DNA from: Metopolophium dirhodum
Lineage: Eukaryota > Arthropoda > Insecta > Hemiptera > Aphididae
Assembly: GCF_019925205.1 (NCBI RefSeq)
Contig: NC_083567.1
Location: 21,204,001 to 21,268,000, forward strand
DNA length: 64,000 nucleotides
Direction: 5' to 3'
Below the pieces are notes generated by a model that was given only the letters and a program-made list of their open reading frames with translations, was not told where the DNA came from and ran no database searches. Below, piece by piece: positions 57,401 through 64,000 of the stretch (position 1 is its first letter; every line of letters begins with the position of its first letter). The translations under genes were made by a program, and so were the position numbers.

Positions 57401-57696
57401 ATTTAACTAATTTAACTTTGATTTAACAAATATTAATATACTTTGATGGATACAAACTATTATACTTTGTTTACGATTAAAATCCGGTTTTATAATAATT
57501 ACACTTACTAATATTATAATAATTGTATTGATTTTAATTATTTTATGTGTTTTTTAATACTAACATTTAAATGTTTTTAATGATATTTATAGAAATATTA
57601 ATAATATGATACTTACCAAATACAATTTGTGCAGAATCATACAATATATCCAACAACTTAATTTCAGAGCTTGAGAAGTCGTTTGGTAGCTCGTCC
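5743..57696 (-). CDS. Gycalpha99B: Soluble guanylate cyclase alpha subunit, partial gene (5 exons)
   Basis: Soluble guanylate cyclase alpha chains pair with a beta chain in the cytosol; the heterodimer binds NO through heme and converts GTP to cGMP. Five minus-strand exons (57696-57617, 42512-42352, 27372-27176, 16521-16319, 5882-5743; 781 nt) join with matching phases into 260 uninterrupted residues. Every donor is GTAAG and every acceptor ends in AG. The translation runs through the second half of the HNOB domain, the linker, and the start of HNOBA with an FCKAFPWH block and an RRPK block. These blocks resemble insect alpha chains (Gycalpha99B) more than beta chains or the atypical Gyc88E/89D group; this comparison is from memory. 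Introns are 10.4, 10.7, 15.0 and 15.1 kb. The N-terminus, coiled coil and catalytic domain are not in the window. The family call is firm; the alpha assignment is likely. Confidence 0.9.
6056..7090. mobile_element. 1035-bp TIR element with TA flanks
   Basis: The left end GAGCGTTTTTGCACAACG (6056-6073) and the complement of the right end, GAGAGTTTTTCCACAACA (7090-7073), match at 15 of 18 positions. Each is preceded by TA (6054-6055 and 7091-7092), as for a Tc1/mariner-type target duplication. No transposase frame is present, so it is non-autonomous. Inside it are further inverted repeats, including a perfect 13-bp pair at 6318-6330 and 6524-6536, so another fold-back element may be nested within. 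Borders come from the TIRs only. Confidence 0.6.
6318..6536. repeat. Nested fold-back with 13-bp perfect arms
   Basis: AACAACTAGATAG at 6318-6330 is the exact reverse complement of 6524-6536, separated by 193 bp. Similarity between the arms seems to extend outward (the CCGTGGAT side against the ATCCxTGG side) with gaps. It sits inside the TIR element at 6056-7090 and may be a separate small insertion or part of that element's internal palindrome. Confidence 0.55.
8337..8614. mobile_element. 278-bp hAT-type MITE with 8-bp target duplication
   Basis: The element begins CAGTGGTCTCAAAAATGTGG and its right end, reverse-complemented, begins CAGTGGTATCAAGC. CAGTGGT-x-TCAA is a typical hAT terminal sequence. 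The flanks are CTTTAGCG (8329-8336) and CTTTAGAA (8615-8622), an 8-bp target duplication with 6 of 8 positions matching. There is no coding frame inside; the body is AT-rich. It would have been moved by a hAT transposase supplied elsewhere. Confidence 0.75.
9287..9411 (+). pseudogene. Relic of a non-LTR retrotransposon ORF2 C-terminus
   Basis: The plus strand reads LREQ-like residues, then RQRWLDQIQ, a stop, a degenerate stretch, and after a frame change RRRNLVEAAK (ending near 9410). The pair RxRW-D-x-(I/V) ... (R/W)R-x-LV-EAAK is the usual end of ORF2 in insect LINEs of the Jockey/R1/I type. At about 125 bp with a stop and a frameshift it is only a scrap. A SINE follows 36 bp downstream on the opposite strand. 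The call rests on motif memory. Confidence 0.5.
9448..9730 (-). mobile_element. tRNA-derived SINE with poly(A) tail
   Basis: On the minus strand the element starts with a tRNA-like head: GTGGCCGAGTGAACTAAGG (box A region, complement of 9701-9719) and GGTTCGAACCC (box B, complement of 9664-9674), spaced as in a class II (Ser/Leu-like) tRNA. The anticodon arm and acceptor stem do not pair as in a working tRNA. About 200 bp of unrelated body with a CCGCCATCCC-type G+C-rich segment follow, ending in AATAATAAAAAAAAAAAA (complement of 9448-9464). Head, body and A-tail together define a SINE, transcribed by RNA polymerase III and mobilised by a LINE. No clear target duplication is seen. Confidence 0.82.
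15259..15279. repeat. (AC)n microsatellite
   Basis: About ten uninterrupted AC units. It lies in the intron between sGC exons D and E. Confidence 0.95.
16319..16521 (-). CDS. Gycalpha99B: sGC alpha exon D (linker and start of HNOBA)
   Basis: This 203-nt exon has acceptor TTTTTCAG and donor GTAAGTAC, and encodes 67 codons between split codons. It starts YTIKTTVDDEDVQ and reaches FCKAFPWHLVLDKRLEFVQL (FCKAFPWH is the complement of 16401-16424), then GSGFMKLFGKCLQQF. The FCK-x-FP-(W/F)-H-F block opens the HNOBA (heme-NO-binding-associated, PAS-like) domain of soluble guanylate cyclases and is the strongest single identifier in the gene. The last G joins GT of the next exon to make glycine. The acidic linker before the block is poorly conserved in the family, which fits its position. 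Confidence 0.93.
16522..27175 (-). other. sGC intron between exons C and D (10.7 kb)
   Basis: It runs from donor GTAAGTC at 27175 to acceptor TTTTTCAG at 16522. It is long AT-rich sequence in which I recognise no gene or complete element. Small items are a local duplication (22141-22228), short (ATT)n/(TAA)n tracts, and a block near 23500-23860 with more G+C. The latter has ORFs that do not resemble any family I know. Confidence 0.7.
22141..22228. repeat. Local imperfect tandem duplication
   Basis: AATACTGTCATATTTTAGTA (from about 22144) and AATACAGTCACATTTCAAAA (from about 22196) are followed by TATGGCTATCTTG and TATGGCAGTCTTG. The period is about 52 bp and the two copies are diverged. No function is apparent. 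Confidence 0.6.
27176..27372 (-). CDS. Gycalpha99B: sGC alpha exon C (end of HNOB)
   Basis: This 197-nt exon sits between acceptor TTACAG and donor GTAAGTC, and encodes 65 codons plus two nucleotides (AG) of a split arginine. It begins EASSTLTCRPG and continues through LDLTLRTSRPDG and AHLLTGTLSGVATRFYG. This corresponds to the end of HNOB, where beta chains carry the heme-propionate motif YxSxR. Here the equivalent positions (complement of 27298-27312) read LRTSR, so the tyrosine is missing, as expected for an alpha chain. The exon has much higher G+C than the surrounding intron, which helps delimit it. No long ORF marks it because the open stretch has no ATG near its start. Confidence 0.88.
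28230..28270. mobile_element. hAT-type repeat end with G12 run
   Basis: CAGTGGTGGTTGAATGGTTT followed by TTCAA and twelve G (28255-28266). The same layout, CAGTGG-x(8-12)-TTTTC-x-G-rich, occurs at 35867, and a related end occurs at 40516, so this is one end of the same family. The other end was not located. Confidence 0.5.
30417..30465. repeat. (TG)n microsatellite
   Basis: About 24 TG units with one TA interruption near 30428. The translated plus-strand ORF with a valine-cysteine run over it is an artefact of the repeat. Confidence 0.95.
32488..32866 (+). pseudogene. 3' end of a non-LTR retrotransposon (ORF2 tail, 3' UTR, ATT tail)
   Basis: The plus strand gives VWAGNIRLRADGRLIRNVLV, a stop, RPDKKKGKNKRQAE, and after frame changes MSKRQWKAARDPDGWRSLAKA and a stop. 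This is the characteristic C-terminus of insect LINE ORF2 (RLI-R-x-V, R-P-D-K-K-R-G-R, then W-K-x-A-x-D-R-x-x-W-R). A short G+C-richer 3' UTR (to about 32840) follows, and the copy ends in repeated ATT (about 32846-32866), the usual simple-repeat tail of I/R1/Jockey-like elements. It is 5'-truncated and frameshifted. The clade cannot be fixed without the reverse transcriptase domain. Confidence 0.7.
33129..33187. repeat. (ATT)n microsatellite
   Basis: About 19 ATT units with two interruptions. Shorter ATT tracts flank it (about 33095-33115 and 32846-32866). Leucine- and isoleucine-rich ORFs on both strands here are artefacts. Confidence 0.95.
34378..35168. mobile_element. 791-bp TIR element around a 53-bp minisatellite
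   Basis: The left end CTGTACCTGAGAGGCAGAAG (from 34378, then GGAC-AAAGTCCA) and the complement of the right end CTGTACTTGAGAGGTAGAAG (from 35168, then GGACCAATAAGTCCA) form terminal inverted repeats of about 37 bp with two substitutions and one small gap. A second, internal inverted repeat, GACTTGGACCC (about 34603-34613) and GGGTCCAAGTC (about 34880-34890), encloses three tandem 53-bp units. There is no coding frame. It is a non-autonomous DNA element. The superfamily is undecided because no target duplication is evident. Confidence 0.8.
34687..34845. repeat. Minisatellite, three 53-bp units
   Basis: ACCTATATTACAATTTACAA begins units at 34687, 34740 and 34793, exactly 53 bp apart. Each continues CAGTCAACGTTATAATATAA and an AT palindrome. 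The three units are almost identical, with only the last few bases of the third diverging, so the expansion is recent. A partial fourth unit may precede the first. The array is central in the TIR element 34378-35168. Confidence 0.92.
35867..36165. mobile_element. 299-bp hAT-type MITE with perfect 8-bp target duplication
   Basis: GCATATCA flanks it exactly at 35859-35866 and 36166-36173. The left end is CAGTGGTGAAGACAGG and the right end, reverse-complemented, is CATGGAGTGGACCC. Inside, GGAGTGGACCCT (about 35900-35911) recurs inverted at about 36152-36163. It has no intact frame of its own; the ORFs over it are chance. An 8-bp duplication and a CA-x-TGG end fit the hAT superfamily. The perfect duplication suggests a fairly recent insertion. 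Confidence 0.82.
36376..36390. repeat. C15 homopolymer
   Basis: Fifteen consecutive C bases in AT-rich sequence, preceded by A-rich bases. The length may be affected by sequencing error. Confidence 0.9.
39243..39263. repeat. (CCG)n tract in a G+C-rich patch
   Basis: About seven CCG/GCC units within 38990-39420, which is far richer in G+C than its surroundings. The overlapping ORF with an arginine run is an artefact. The patch may be a regulatory or transcribed segment; nothing else identifies it. Confidence 0.8.
40516..40560. mobile_element. hAT-type repeat end, CAGTGGCGTAGCCAGG
   Basis: The string CAGTGGCGTAGCCAGG followed by a G-run is a repeat end I know from many insect genomes as hAT-like. 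It resembles the left ends at 28230 and 35867. No matching right end or target duplication was found, so it is truncated or its extent is unknown. Confidence 0.5.
40980..41095. repeat. Interspersed repeat tail
   Basis: GAAAATTCTGACGAAATCGG, then TTCATCTGTTTTGAAGATTA and, about 60 bp on, TATATAGATTG. A phrase of the type AAAAT-x-CGGTTCA-x-(C/T)GTTTT, shortly before a TATATAGAT end, is the usual 3' portion of a common arthropod interspersed repeat that begins ACTAGCTG. Extent to the left (perhaps from 40670) is uncertain. Confidence 0.45.
42352..42512 (-). CDS. Gycalpha99B: sGC alpha exon B (HNOB, heme-ligand helix region)
   Basis: This 161-nt exon has acceptor GGCAG and donor GTAAGTG, and encodes 53 codons after completing a split glycine. 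It contains a LGGNLYHFLTTLDGVHDVL stretch, which aligns with the beta-1 HNOB segment around the proximal heme ligand (LDALH in vertebrate beta-1). The histidine codon is the complement of 42379-42381. Vertebrate alpha-1 lacks this histidine, while fly alpha (as I recall it) has the same LDGVHDVL block. The exon ends in phase 0, matching the next exon at 27372. The plus-strand ORFs over the same bases are shadows. Confidence 0.9.
45405..45472. repeat. (TG)n microsatellite in G+C-rich patch
   Basis: About 30 perfect TG units, then TATGTGTGGG. It is followed by GCGCGCGCGG and a CpG-containing stretch to about 45780. The minus-strand ORF with a histidine-threonine run over it is an artefact. Confidence 0.95.
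48156..48455. repeat. Interspersed repeat, ACTAGCTG family
   Basis: It starts ACTAGCTGTATTACTCGGGA followed by TTGCACGG, and about 270 bp on has GGACGAACAAATAGACAAAC and ATTAATTTTTATAATATAA. The start and the ACAAAC-ATT-AT-rich end match a dispersed arthropod repeat as I remember it. The superfamily is not decided here. No ORF is intact. Confidence 0.5.
52180..52680. mobile_element. 501-bp TIR element (CAGAGTGTA ends)
   Basis: The left end CAGAGTGTAGCAGAAAGACC and the complement of the right end CAGAGTGTAACAGAAGAACC are inverted repeats of about 23 bp with four differences. Both sides are flanked by TATA, which fits a TA target. The body is AT-rich and non-coding. It is a non-autonomous, possibly Tc1/mariner-type element. 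A different repeat end at 60719 begins with the similar CAGAGTG. Confidence 0.78.
52699..52960. repeat. Repeat beginning ACTAGCTGCAG
   Basis: It starts ACTAGCTGCAGTATAACCCG, like the copy at 48156, 18 bp beyond the TIR element 52180-52680. A minus-strand open frame (52764-52955) gives RRIAHLGRIELVHKARSP, which I cannot assign. The end of the repeat is uncertain. Confidence 0.4.
53917..53990. mobile_element. hAT-type end with subterminal hairpin
   Basis: CAGAGCCGGCGTAAGGGCAG begins what looks like a hAT terminus (compare the common CAGGGCCGG ends). It is followed by a hairpin: GCGTAAG...TGCA (53924-53940) pairs with TGCACTTACGC (53946-53956) across ACAAG. A GGGCCC and CCGCGG-rich stretch follows. 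The right end was not found. Confidence 0.5.
55979..56190 (+). repeat. Degenerate GATTCTGA-family copy
   Basis: GATTCTGATCAGGGAGATGA is followed, about 80 bp on, by ATAAAAATGCTTCAATTTTC. The element at 772-1159 has GATTCTGAGTGGAGCGATGA and AGTAAAAATGCTTTGATTTT in the same order. The two are diverged relatives. The right border is not visible. Confidence 0.5.
57617..57696 (-). CDS. Gycalpha99B: sGC alpha exon A (HNOB, mid part)
   Basis: This 80-nt exon is the most 5' one I can place. It is bounded by TTAG on the acceptor side and GTAAG on the donor side. It encodes 26 full codons beginning DELPNDF and ending DSAQIVF, with one nucleotide of a split codon at each end. The final G joins the GT at the start of the exon at 42512 to make glycine, so the two exons are phase-compatible neighbours. 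On its own the peptide is not diagnostic. It is accepted because phase, splice sites and the continuous HNOB-like reading agree. The preceding exon must end with two nucleotides of a codon and was not found up to position 64000. Confidence 0.8.
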
Positions 57697-60600
57697 CTAA
57701 AAAATAGTAAGTGACAACAATTAGTTATCAATTATTATTGCTCGATATTGTTATTAATATAATACATAATATGTATTCCTCTCATTAGTATAACATTTTT
57801 AAAATCACTATCTTTAAATAATATTATAGAAATATGTTGTATAATATGTTTTTATGTCGCAAAATTGCTCGCGTAAATATCTTTTCAAACATTTGAATAT
57901 TTTGGTAAACCGTATTTTGTTGAGATAAATAAAATATAGGTAGTTGATAATTGTACAAAATATGTTAATATTCCGCTATAGAAAGATGAATATTAAATTT
58001 ATTAAATTCAAACTGATAATAATTATTATAATTGTATTAAATACTTTTGTAACGTTTTAGCCGATGAAAATTTTTTAAACGAATTGTTGATTGTTCGTAA
58101 CAAACGAATTATAATATTCATGCCATTAAAATGTATTAATAGATTCGTTATAAATCAATATGCAGTAAGTACTCAACGTTTCGTAGGAATAATAATAAAA
58201 AAATAAATAAATAGTTAAGTAATATCTTCTTTCTTGCGTCCGAAATTGTCGGCAGTCTTCGTATTTGTGGACCGTTTTGCGCGACAGAAACAATCGGTTA
58301 TTTTGCAAATATACATTGGTTTTTGCTTTTTTTTTCAACCCTCCATATCAAGATACACATAAAAAGGATGTTATTGAAATATTTCTTGGTGGCGCTGTTG
58401 TAGTAGTACATACTTCGCACAATATTCTACAGAAGAAATGGTGGGCAAACAAGGAAAGAGAAAACAACACGCTCATCAATCAGTGTCAAAGGCTCGTTGG
58501 TTCTTTTATCTCCTGTCTTTCTCTGTATCTTTCTAGTCGTCTACCCTTGTTTTGTCCATTCTCTAAAATTTCCCACACATATTAAGTTTCTCCAAGACGT
58601 CCACACAGTTAAAAGTGTAGCAGCGTCATAAATGCAATTAATATGAATGATGTTTCCTCTGTTTGTTTTTGCTTTTTTGTTAAGTGTAATTTATTTGAGT
58701 TTTACGAGTTTTTTCCTTGCCCATTCACTGAATACTTTTTCCCCGGTTTTAATTTAACGATAATTAATCATGTCCAAAGTGTGCACTGCAATGTTTTTGT
58801 ATACACAAAACATGTCACCGGGCCTGATAAAACATTAAGGTAAATTTGATCGCGGAAAATGTAACGGACATAATAATTTAAATAAGCATATGCATATTAT
58901 ACGATGCGTGCGATAAGGTATTAGTATGTTTGTAAGCAAATTTCAATCCATACTATCATCCCATAAGTCTGTCACTAATAATAAATAATAATATTGTATG
59001 TAATGGGTCGTTTCCAATGTCAAATGTATATAGCACTTAATACATACATAAAATACAACCAAACGTATCATAATGCGGTCTGATGATGAATCTAGAAGAT
59101 CAATATGTGTGTCTAATAATATTGTGGAATTAAAATAAATAAAAACTAATCAAGTAGTATCAGTAGTAACTAGTAATAATATATAAACTCAAAATTGTTT
59201 ACACAAAAAATATGTTTACGAAAAATTGATTTGTGAAATTAATTGCTTTATTCAATTTTAGAAATACAATCTAATATGTAACGGTGTTGGGCCCAGGAGC
59301 CTACAAATAATAATTGAACAAGGAATTGAGTTACACCAACGAATAAAGTATAGAAAAAAAACATATGTTTTCAAATCACATAGATAAAATCCCTAAGGCG
59401 TGGTATACGTGCAGGTATACCAAAGGTTTTAGGAAATAACTGTAAGTAATAACAATGAAAACATTTCTATTGCCTATCAAATTTTGTGTTGAGCTGAATT
59501 AAAAAGGTACCTATAGTAATACTGTGGATCAGGAACAAAGTTGTTCTGATATTCATTGTTAATCTTATAAATATCGAACTTAATAATCTATTGCACAGCG
59601 CATTGTGTATGCAATTTCGCCAAGTCCATAGAACAATATATTAAATTCTTTATAGTACGTAATAGCATTTTAGATTCCAAGCGTAGGAGCGTCGGAGCTA
59701 CCTATTGGTTTTAAGATGAATGTACATTTTTTTTACATTCTTTTTACCGTTAATACTTATTGCCTTTTTGTGTGTAAAACAGCTCAACAACTTTCATCTG
59801 CCCTCTACGTATTGTTCTACTTCAGACACCTTATTTTCAAATATTTCCAAATAGTTCATAAGAAATTCACAATAAAAGGAAACAAAAATTGATTTTCTCG
59901 TATCGGTTTTTTATTTATTTTTTTTAGCAATTTTTCAATACAAAATGTTGATACATATTTTCACGAAATCTTGATAGGGTTTCTTGCATCGGAGGTGAGG
60001 GATGGGTGCCATTTGTCGGATCCAATGATATAGGTACTTTTTCCTATAATCAAGTCATATTTTTTTTAACAATAAACGTGTTTTTAATATAATATATTAT
60101 TGTAATGTATTGCCTTCATTTGCTGTGTACAAATTAGTATCAAGCAAATACATCAATGTGACAAAAAAATATTGATATAATATTTTGTCTTACACTTCGT
60201 AATATTCTTAAAGAAATATTGCTATTTAAAACGTAATTCAACCTTCAAAAAAAATTATACATTATATCACATACGTGTTGAATACGTAATTAAAATATAC
60301 ATAAAATAAGTATTGTTTAAAAATTGTTATTAATTATTTCAATGGCGTGACTATCGTAGTTATAAATATAGTAATAATCTAATAAACTATATATAATGAA
60401 AAAACATGAAATATTTATTTGTTATTTTTTTAAAATTAAAATGCCCAGTAAGTAAACTTACAAAATATCATACACATCAATCACCTATTTTATCATTATA
60501 TTAATATTTTGAAAAATCATATCGATCATTATTTGTATAGAAAATAGTAAATTATTTTTGATTTTTATCTCATCGAGTTCGTCGGGTATATACCTTGAAT

Positions 60601-60718
60601 TGACTTTAATTGCATAAGTACATTGTTTACTATTTTAATAACCAACGATGTGGAAAACTTGACAAATATAAATAAAAATTCATAAAAAATTAATGATACA
60701 TTTATGCATTCCAATATA

Positions 60719-60780
60719 CAGAGTGCCCCGAGAGGATTTACCCATTGCGATATCTCCTGAGATAATATATATATATATAT
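60719..60780. repeat. Repeat end CAGAGTGCCCCGAGAGG
   Basis: CAGAGTGCCCCGAGAGGATT, then TACCCATTGCGATATCTCCT, preceded by TATA. It has the form of a DNA-element terminus (CAG(A/G)GTG-x-CCC). I recall this phrase as frequent in aphid sequence. It is followed by an (AT)n tract; no partner end was found. Confidence 0.5.
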
Positions 60781-62874
60781 ATATCACAAATCCGTTTTTC
60801 TTATTATACTCACAGAGACGAGGACTACGCATATTTAATTTTTTAATTTAATTACAATTTTTGGTGTGATCACCTGTGACGTATTTTTCCCTTATTTCGG
60901 ATGTTGTCAAACGATTTGAACCTAACGAAATGTGTTAACTAACAATAGTTAAACCACAGATCGTTGTACACAAACCTACCCAATTTATATGATACATGGC
61001 CGTTTAATGCAAATGTCCGTTTGTGGGTCCATTGTTATCGTACCGCACACAATGTGACCACTGGCCATGATAAAATAGCTTTTACATAATAAACGTGTAA
61101 GGACCTATATATTATTTTACTTTTGCGAATCTCAAACAAAAAATAATTATATGACTTGCGTATATAATAATATTATGTAAACTACTTATATATTTTGACA
61201 AAATAATGTGTTTTGTGAATATTACAGATTATAAGGTTAGGCGCTCAGAGTTCACTTTTTTTTCTTTTTACATTAGTTATAGCAATAATTATAGTATAAC
61301 CTAACCTTTTTTGAGGTCCAAAATTACGGTTCTTCTCGTTTCGTATCATGTTTTTTTCTTTTTTTTTTTTTAGTCTTTCAGGTGAAAATCTTTATGGGTG
61401 GCTGAACGGGGTTTAGTTTGGGTAAAGATTTATTATTACTTTCTCCAAACGTTAATATACGGAGAGTACTAATTAGAAAGAGGTAGTGGAGGGTTTTTTT
61501 ATAATGACGAAGGATGAAAAAATGACTGTCGTTTTAATCTTAAAATTATTAAAGGTCTACAGTTGTCAACAGTAAAAAACAAAAAATGTGCCGACAAAAA
61601 ACTAGTTTTTAAAAACGTAACTAAAGTTACATTATTGTGGCAAAAAAAAAAATATTAAGGTCGTTAATATGATATTTTTATAAAATAGATTGTACCTATA
61701 CGTCTTAAGGGTTAAATTAATTTTCTTAACATTACACACACATTTCGTTTTAAATATTTTAAAGTCACAAAATCGTTATATTTATTATTAATGAAAACCC
61801 ATTATTTTAATTATAAGACGTAAATATTAGGAACTATAAAATATTACTGACTTACATTAATACATTATAATTTATAATATTATAATATTATACTAAGCAA
61901 TATAAGTCAATGGTTTTAAACGAAATCGTATGTCACGCTCCACAATTAATTATTTACGATTATTACTGCCTAAAATTTGCTATGTTTCGAGCTTGTAAGA
62001 CTGAGACAACAAAATAAACGTCTGTGTAGCGTCCTCTTAATTATTAAAAATCAGCATTGTAAAAATGTTTTTAATATTTAAGTTTGGATCCCTACTTGGG
62101 TCCCGTGTCGTACAATAATATTATGCGTTACTGTTCCAAGTACGATTTTATCCATCATGGACTACTTATCTCTTATCTAAACTTATCCGTTTACGTGTCA
62201 GCACTCAGCAGTTATTTTACACCTCGGCTTTGGCATATTACAAGTGAAATAAAAATGTGCGTCCTGATTGTGTATATCAACTGATATGTTTTTAAATAGG
62301 TAGGTAGGTAATAAACTTATTTACAATGTATCAGTAAATATATATTTTATAGTATGATGCTCACAAACCCACAAGGTAAATAATTTATATCATATATTTT
62401 ATTTGTTTATTGTGGTAGTTAAATTTAATTTATTAGTTATTAATACTATAATATATTATTATAATATAATATTACGATTAACAAGGATAGAATATATTCC
62501 CACAACAACAGGTGTCTATGCTTGAATTTATGGTAGGTACAAGCTACAATCCCGCTGTATTGTCATGTAAACAGTATAATAATATATATAGTTATCAATT
62601 ATTATTGTTTCACGATTTATAGGATCGGTTATAGTTGAAATTAATTTAGGATAGTTTCGGTAAACAAATTCAATGATATTATGTTATTGTTAAGGTACAT
62701 AATTTAATCTAACCACTTGATTTATTATGTAATTTTAGTATTCATCACCACCACTGCTATATGTTCAACAAATATAAGTTGTTCCGATAAATAGGTCGAC
62801 TATAATATAACTTAATACTGTATACATTTCAATCATAGTAATTTATATTATTTACTGTACAATAATTACAAGGC

Positions 62875-63062
62875 TTAAATTTGAGATATACGGTTATTCG
62901 TTCTTGAGTTACACTAAAAAAGATTTTTTGAATACTGGTTTTGCATGAAAATACCAATTTTTCCTTAAATTTTGTTTTATGTTTTTCACGATTTCTTTAA
63001 AAGATTATGAGAACTTATAACTTTGACCACCTCAAAGTTAAAATCGCTTCGCTCAGAATCTA
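62875..63062 (-). repeat. GATTCTGAG-family repeat copy
   Basis: Read on the minus strand it begins TTAGATTCTGAGCGAAGCGA and continues TTTTAACTTTGAGGTGGTCA and AAGTTATAAG. The first block matches the left end of the element at 772 (TTAGATTCTGAGTGGAGCGA). The inner sequence differs, so it is a subfamily or a longer relative sharing the terminus. Confidence 0.55.
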
Positions 63063-64000
63063 AAATTTTAATATCTTTAATTCTCCTAAATGTAATGACA
63101 GACAGAAAAAAAATATTTATCCAATCAAAATCTAAAATGAAAACAAGAGTTGAAAACAAGGTTAAATATAGTAAAATATAAAAGGTAGTAGGTAACTATT
63201 AAGTATCAATTATATCTGTTTGTAATAATTTAATATTATATAAAAAAAAAAAATGTTGTAGACATTGGCTTGACTCTATATTCGGATCGATTTATACTTT
63301 GTTTACAACGACGTGTTGTATGACCTTTTAGTATTTTTTTCCTAAATATGTCTTACTTGGAGTCAAACAAAACGCTATATACCTACGAAATTAAAAAAAA
63401 AAAAGTCTCAGAATCGTAATATGAAAAAAAGGGAGCATTAAGTAGAAGCCACTTGAAATATACGTCACGAATACGACTTAACTGAAAAACGTACTCAAAA
63501 AGTAGATATTTTTAAAGGATAATAATATCAGGATTTATACATAGATCCTCAGAATTTTTAGACTATATTGACGCTCTAATGTTCGAAATAAATTTGTGTT
63601 TCTTTGTTAATAAAAGTAAAACACTTTAAAGCGATGTTCCTTATTTTGTCTTGGTGAAAAAAAAATCGTTTGTGAATCACACTTATTGGTTATGTAAACC
63701 TTTAAAATAAAATACATTGTAAATTCCTGGCATTCACCGTAAATTGTATTAGTTGTTATCCTTTGTATTATATTTCTCGATTAAGGTCAACTGATACGTT
63801 CTTTTGAATCAGTTTTTAAAATAATAATTTTTAAGAAAAGAAAAAGGAACTATACATATAACTTATAATAATAATAATACTTTAATAGGTACAGGGAAAA
63901 TATTATAATAATGAGAAACGTTCGAAGAGTTTTGGTTTTTTTTTCGATCAGCTCACCGCGCGGTGCACTCGTATCATGCATTAGTCAGTTCTAATAACAT

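Larger units (their letters stand above)
42513..57616 (-). other. sGC intron between exons A and B (15.1 kb)
   Basis: It runs from donor GTAAGTA at 57616 to acceptor GGCAG at 42513. It holds the (TG)n tract with its G+C-rich surroundings (about 45000-45980), repeat beginnings at 48156 and 52699, the 501-bp TIR element (52180-52680), a hAT-type end with hairpin (53917) and a degenerate GATTCTGA-family copy (about 55979-56190). The stretches 42650-44900, 46050-48100, 48500-52100 and 54100-55900 show nothing I can name. Confidence 0.75.
57697..64000. other. Region upstream of sGC exon A
   Basis: It should contain the intron preceding exon A. No earlier coding exon could be recognised. It holds a repeat end at 60719, a GATTCTGAG-family copy (about 62875-63062), and AT microsatellites (for example 60764-60784). 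The block 58230-58840 has longer open frames on the plus strand (up to 106 codons) but low-complexity, unfamiliar translations. The rest shows nothing identifiable. Confidence 0.55.

Noticed and set aside
5743..57696. Beta-1 or atypical (Gyc88E/89D) cyclase instead of alpha
   Set aside because: The FCKAFPWH and TYF-KIRRPK blocks and the missing YxSxR fit alpha better. The histidine in LDGVH alone does not outweigh this.
58265..58585. 106-codon plus-strand ORF as a new gene
   Set aside because: Low-complexity, no known motif, no splice or homology support, and about as expected by chance in this much sequence.
63930..63980. First coding exon of the cyclase (short ATG frame before GTGAGC on the minus strand)
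   Set aside because: Only seven codons, and its phase does not match exon A, which needs two nucleotides of a split codon.

Overview
The window is nuclear DNA from an animal, very probably an aphid (Hemiptera, Aphididae). The sequence is strongly A+T-rich and full of short AT palindromes. It carries repeat families that I recognise as typical of aphid genomes, but I could not run a search to confirm this. It has no bacterial or viral gene organisation: no operons and no long intact ORFs.

The only host gene I can support lies on the minus strand and spans about 52 kb. Five short exons (57696-57617, 42512-42352, 27372-27176, 16521-16319, 5882-5743) join in perfect phase with GT-AG borders into 260 consecutive residues of a soluble (NO-sensing) guanylate cyclase. 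The match is to the alpha-subunit family, orthologous in type to Drosophila Gycalpha99B. The exons cover the second half of the HNOB (H-NOX) domain, the linker and the first part of the HNOBA (PAS-like) domain. The N-terminus lies to the right of 57696 and was not found. The rest of HNOBA, the coiled coil and the cyclase catalytic domain must lie left of position 1. Introns are 10-15 kb, so coding sequence is about 1.5% of the gene span seen.

Region by region: 1-3535 is a decayed hAT-type DNA transposon (BED finger, transposase core, dimerisation tail) on the plus strand. A short inverted-repeat element appears to be nested in the interval between its BED and core exons. 4441-5205 holds a direct duplication of about 185 bp. 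The introns hold most of the remaining structure: a 1035-bp TIR element (6056-7090), a 278-bp hAT MITE (8337-8614), a LINE relic (9287-9411) beside a tRNA-derived SINE (9448-9730), a LINE 3' end (32488-32866), a 791-bp TIR element built around three 53-bp tandem units (34378-35168), a 299-bp hAT MITE with a perfect 8-bp target duplication (35867-36165), and a 501-bp TIR element (52180-52680). There are also several single repeat ends and microsatellites.

The gene product would act in the cytosol as the alpha chain of the NO-activated heterodimer that makes cGMP. The transposable elements are passengers in its introns and 3' flank. The best candidates for something new are the 791-bp element with its nested palindrome and minisatellite core, the retained histidine at the heme-ligand position in a subunit that otherwise lacks the heme signature, and the excess of the palindrome AGGTACCT.
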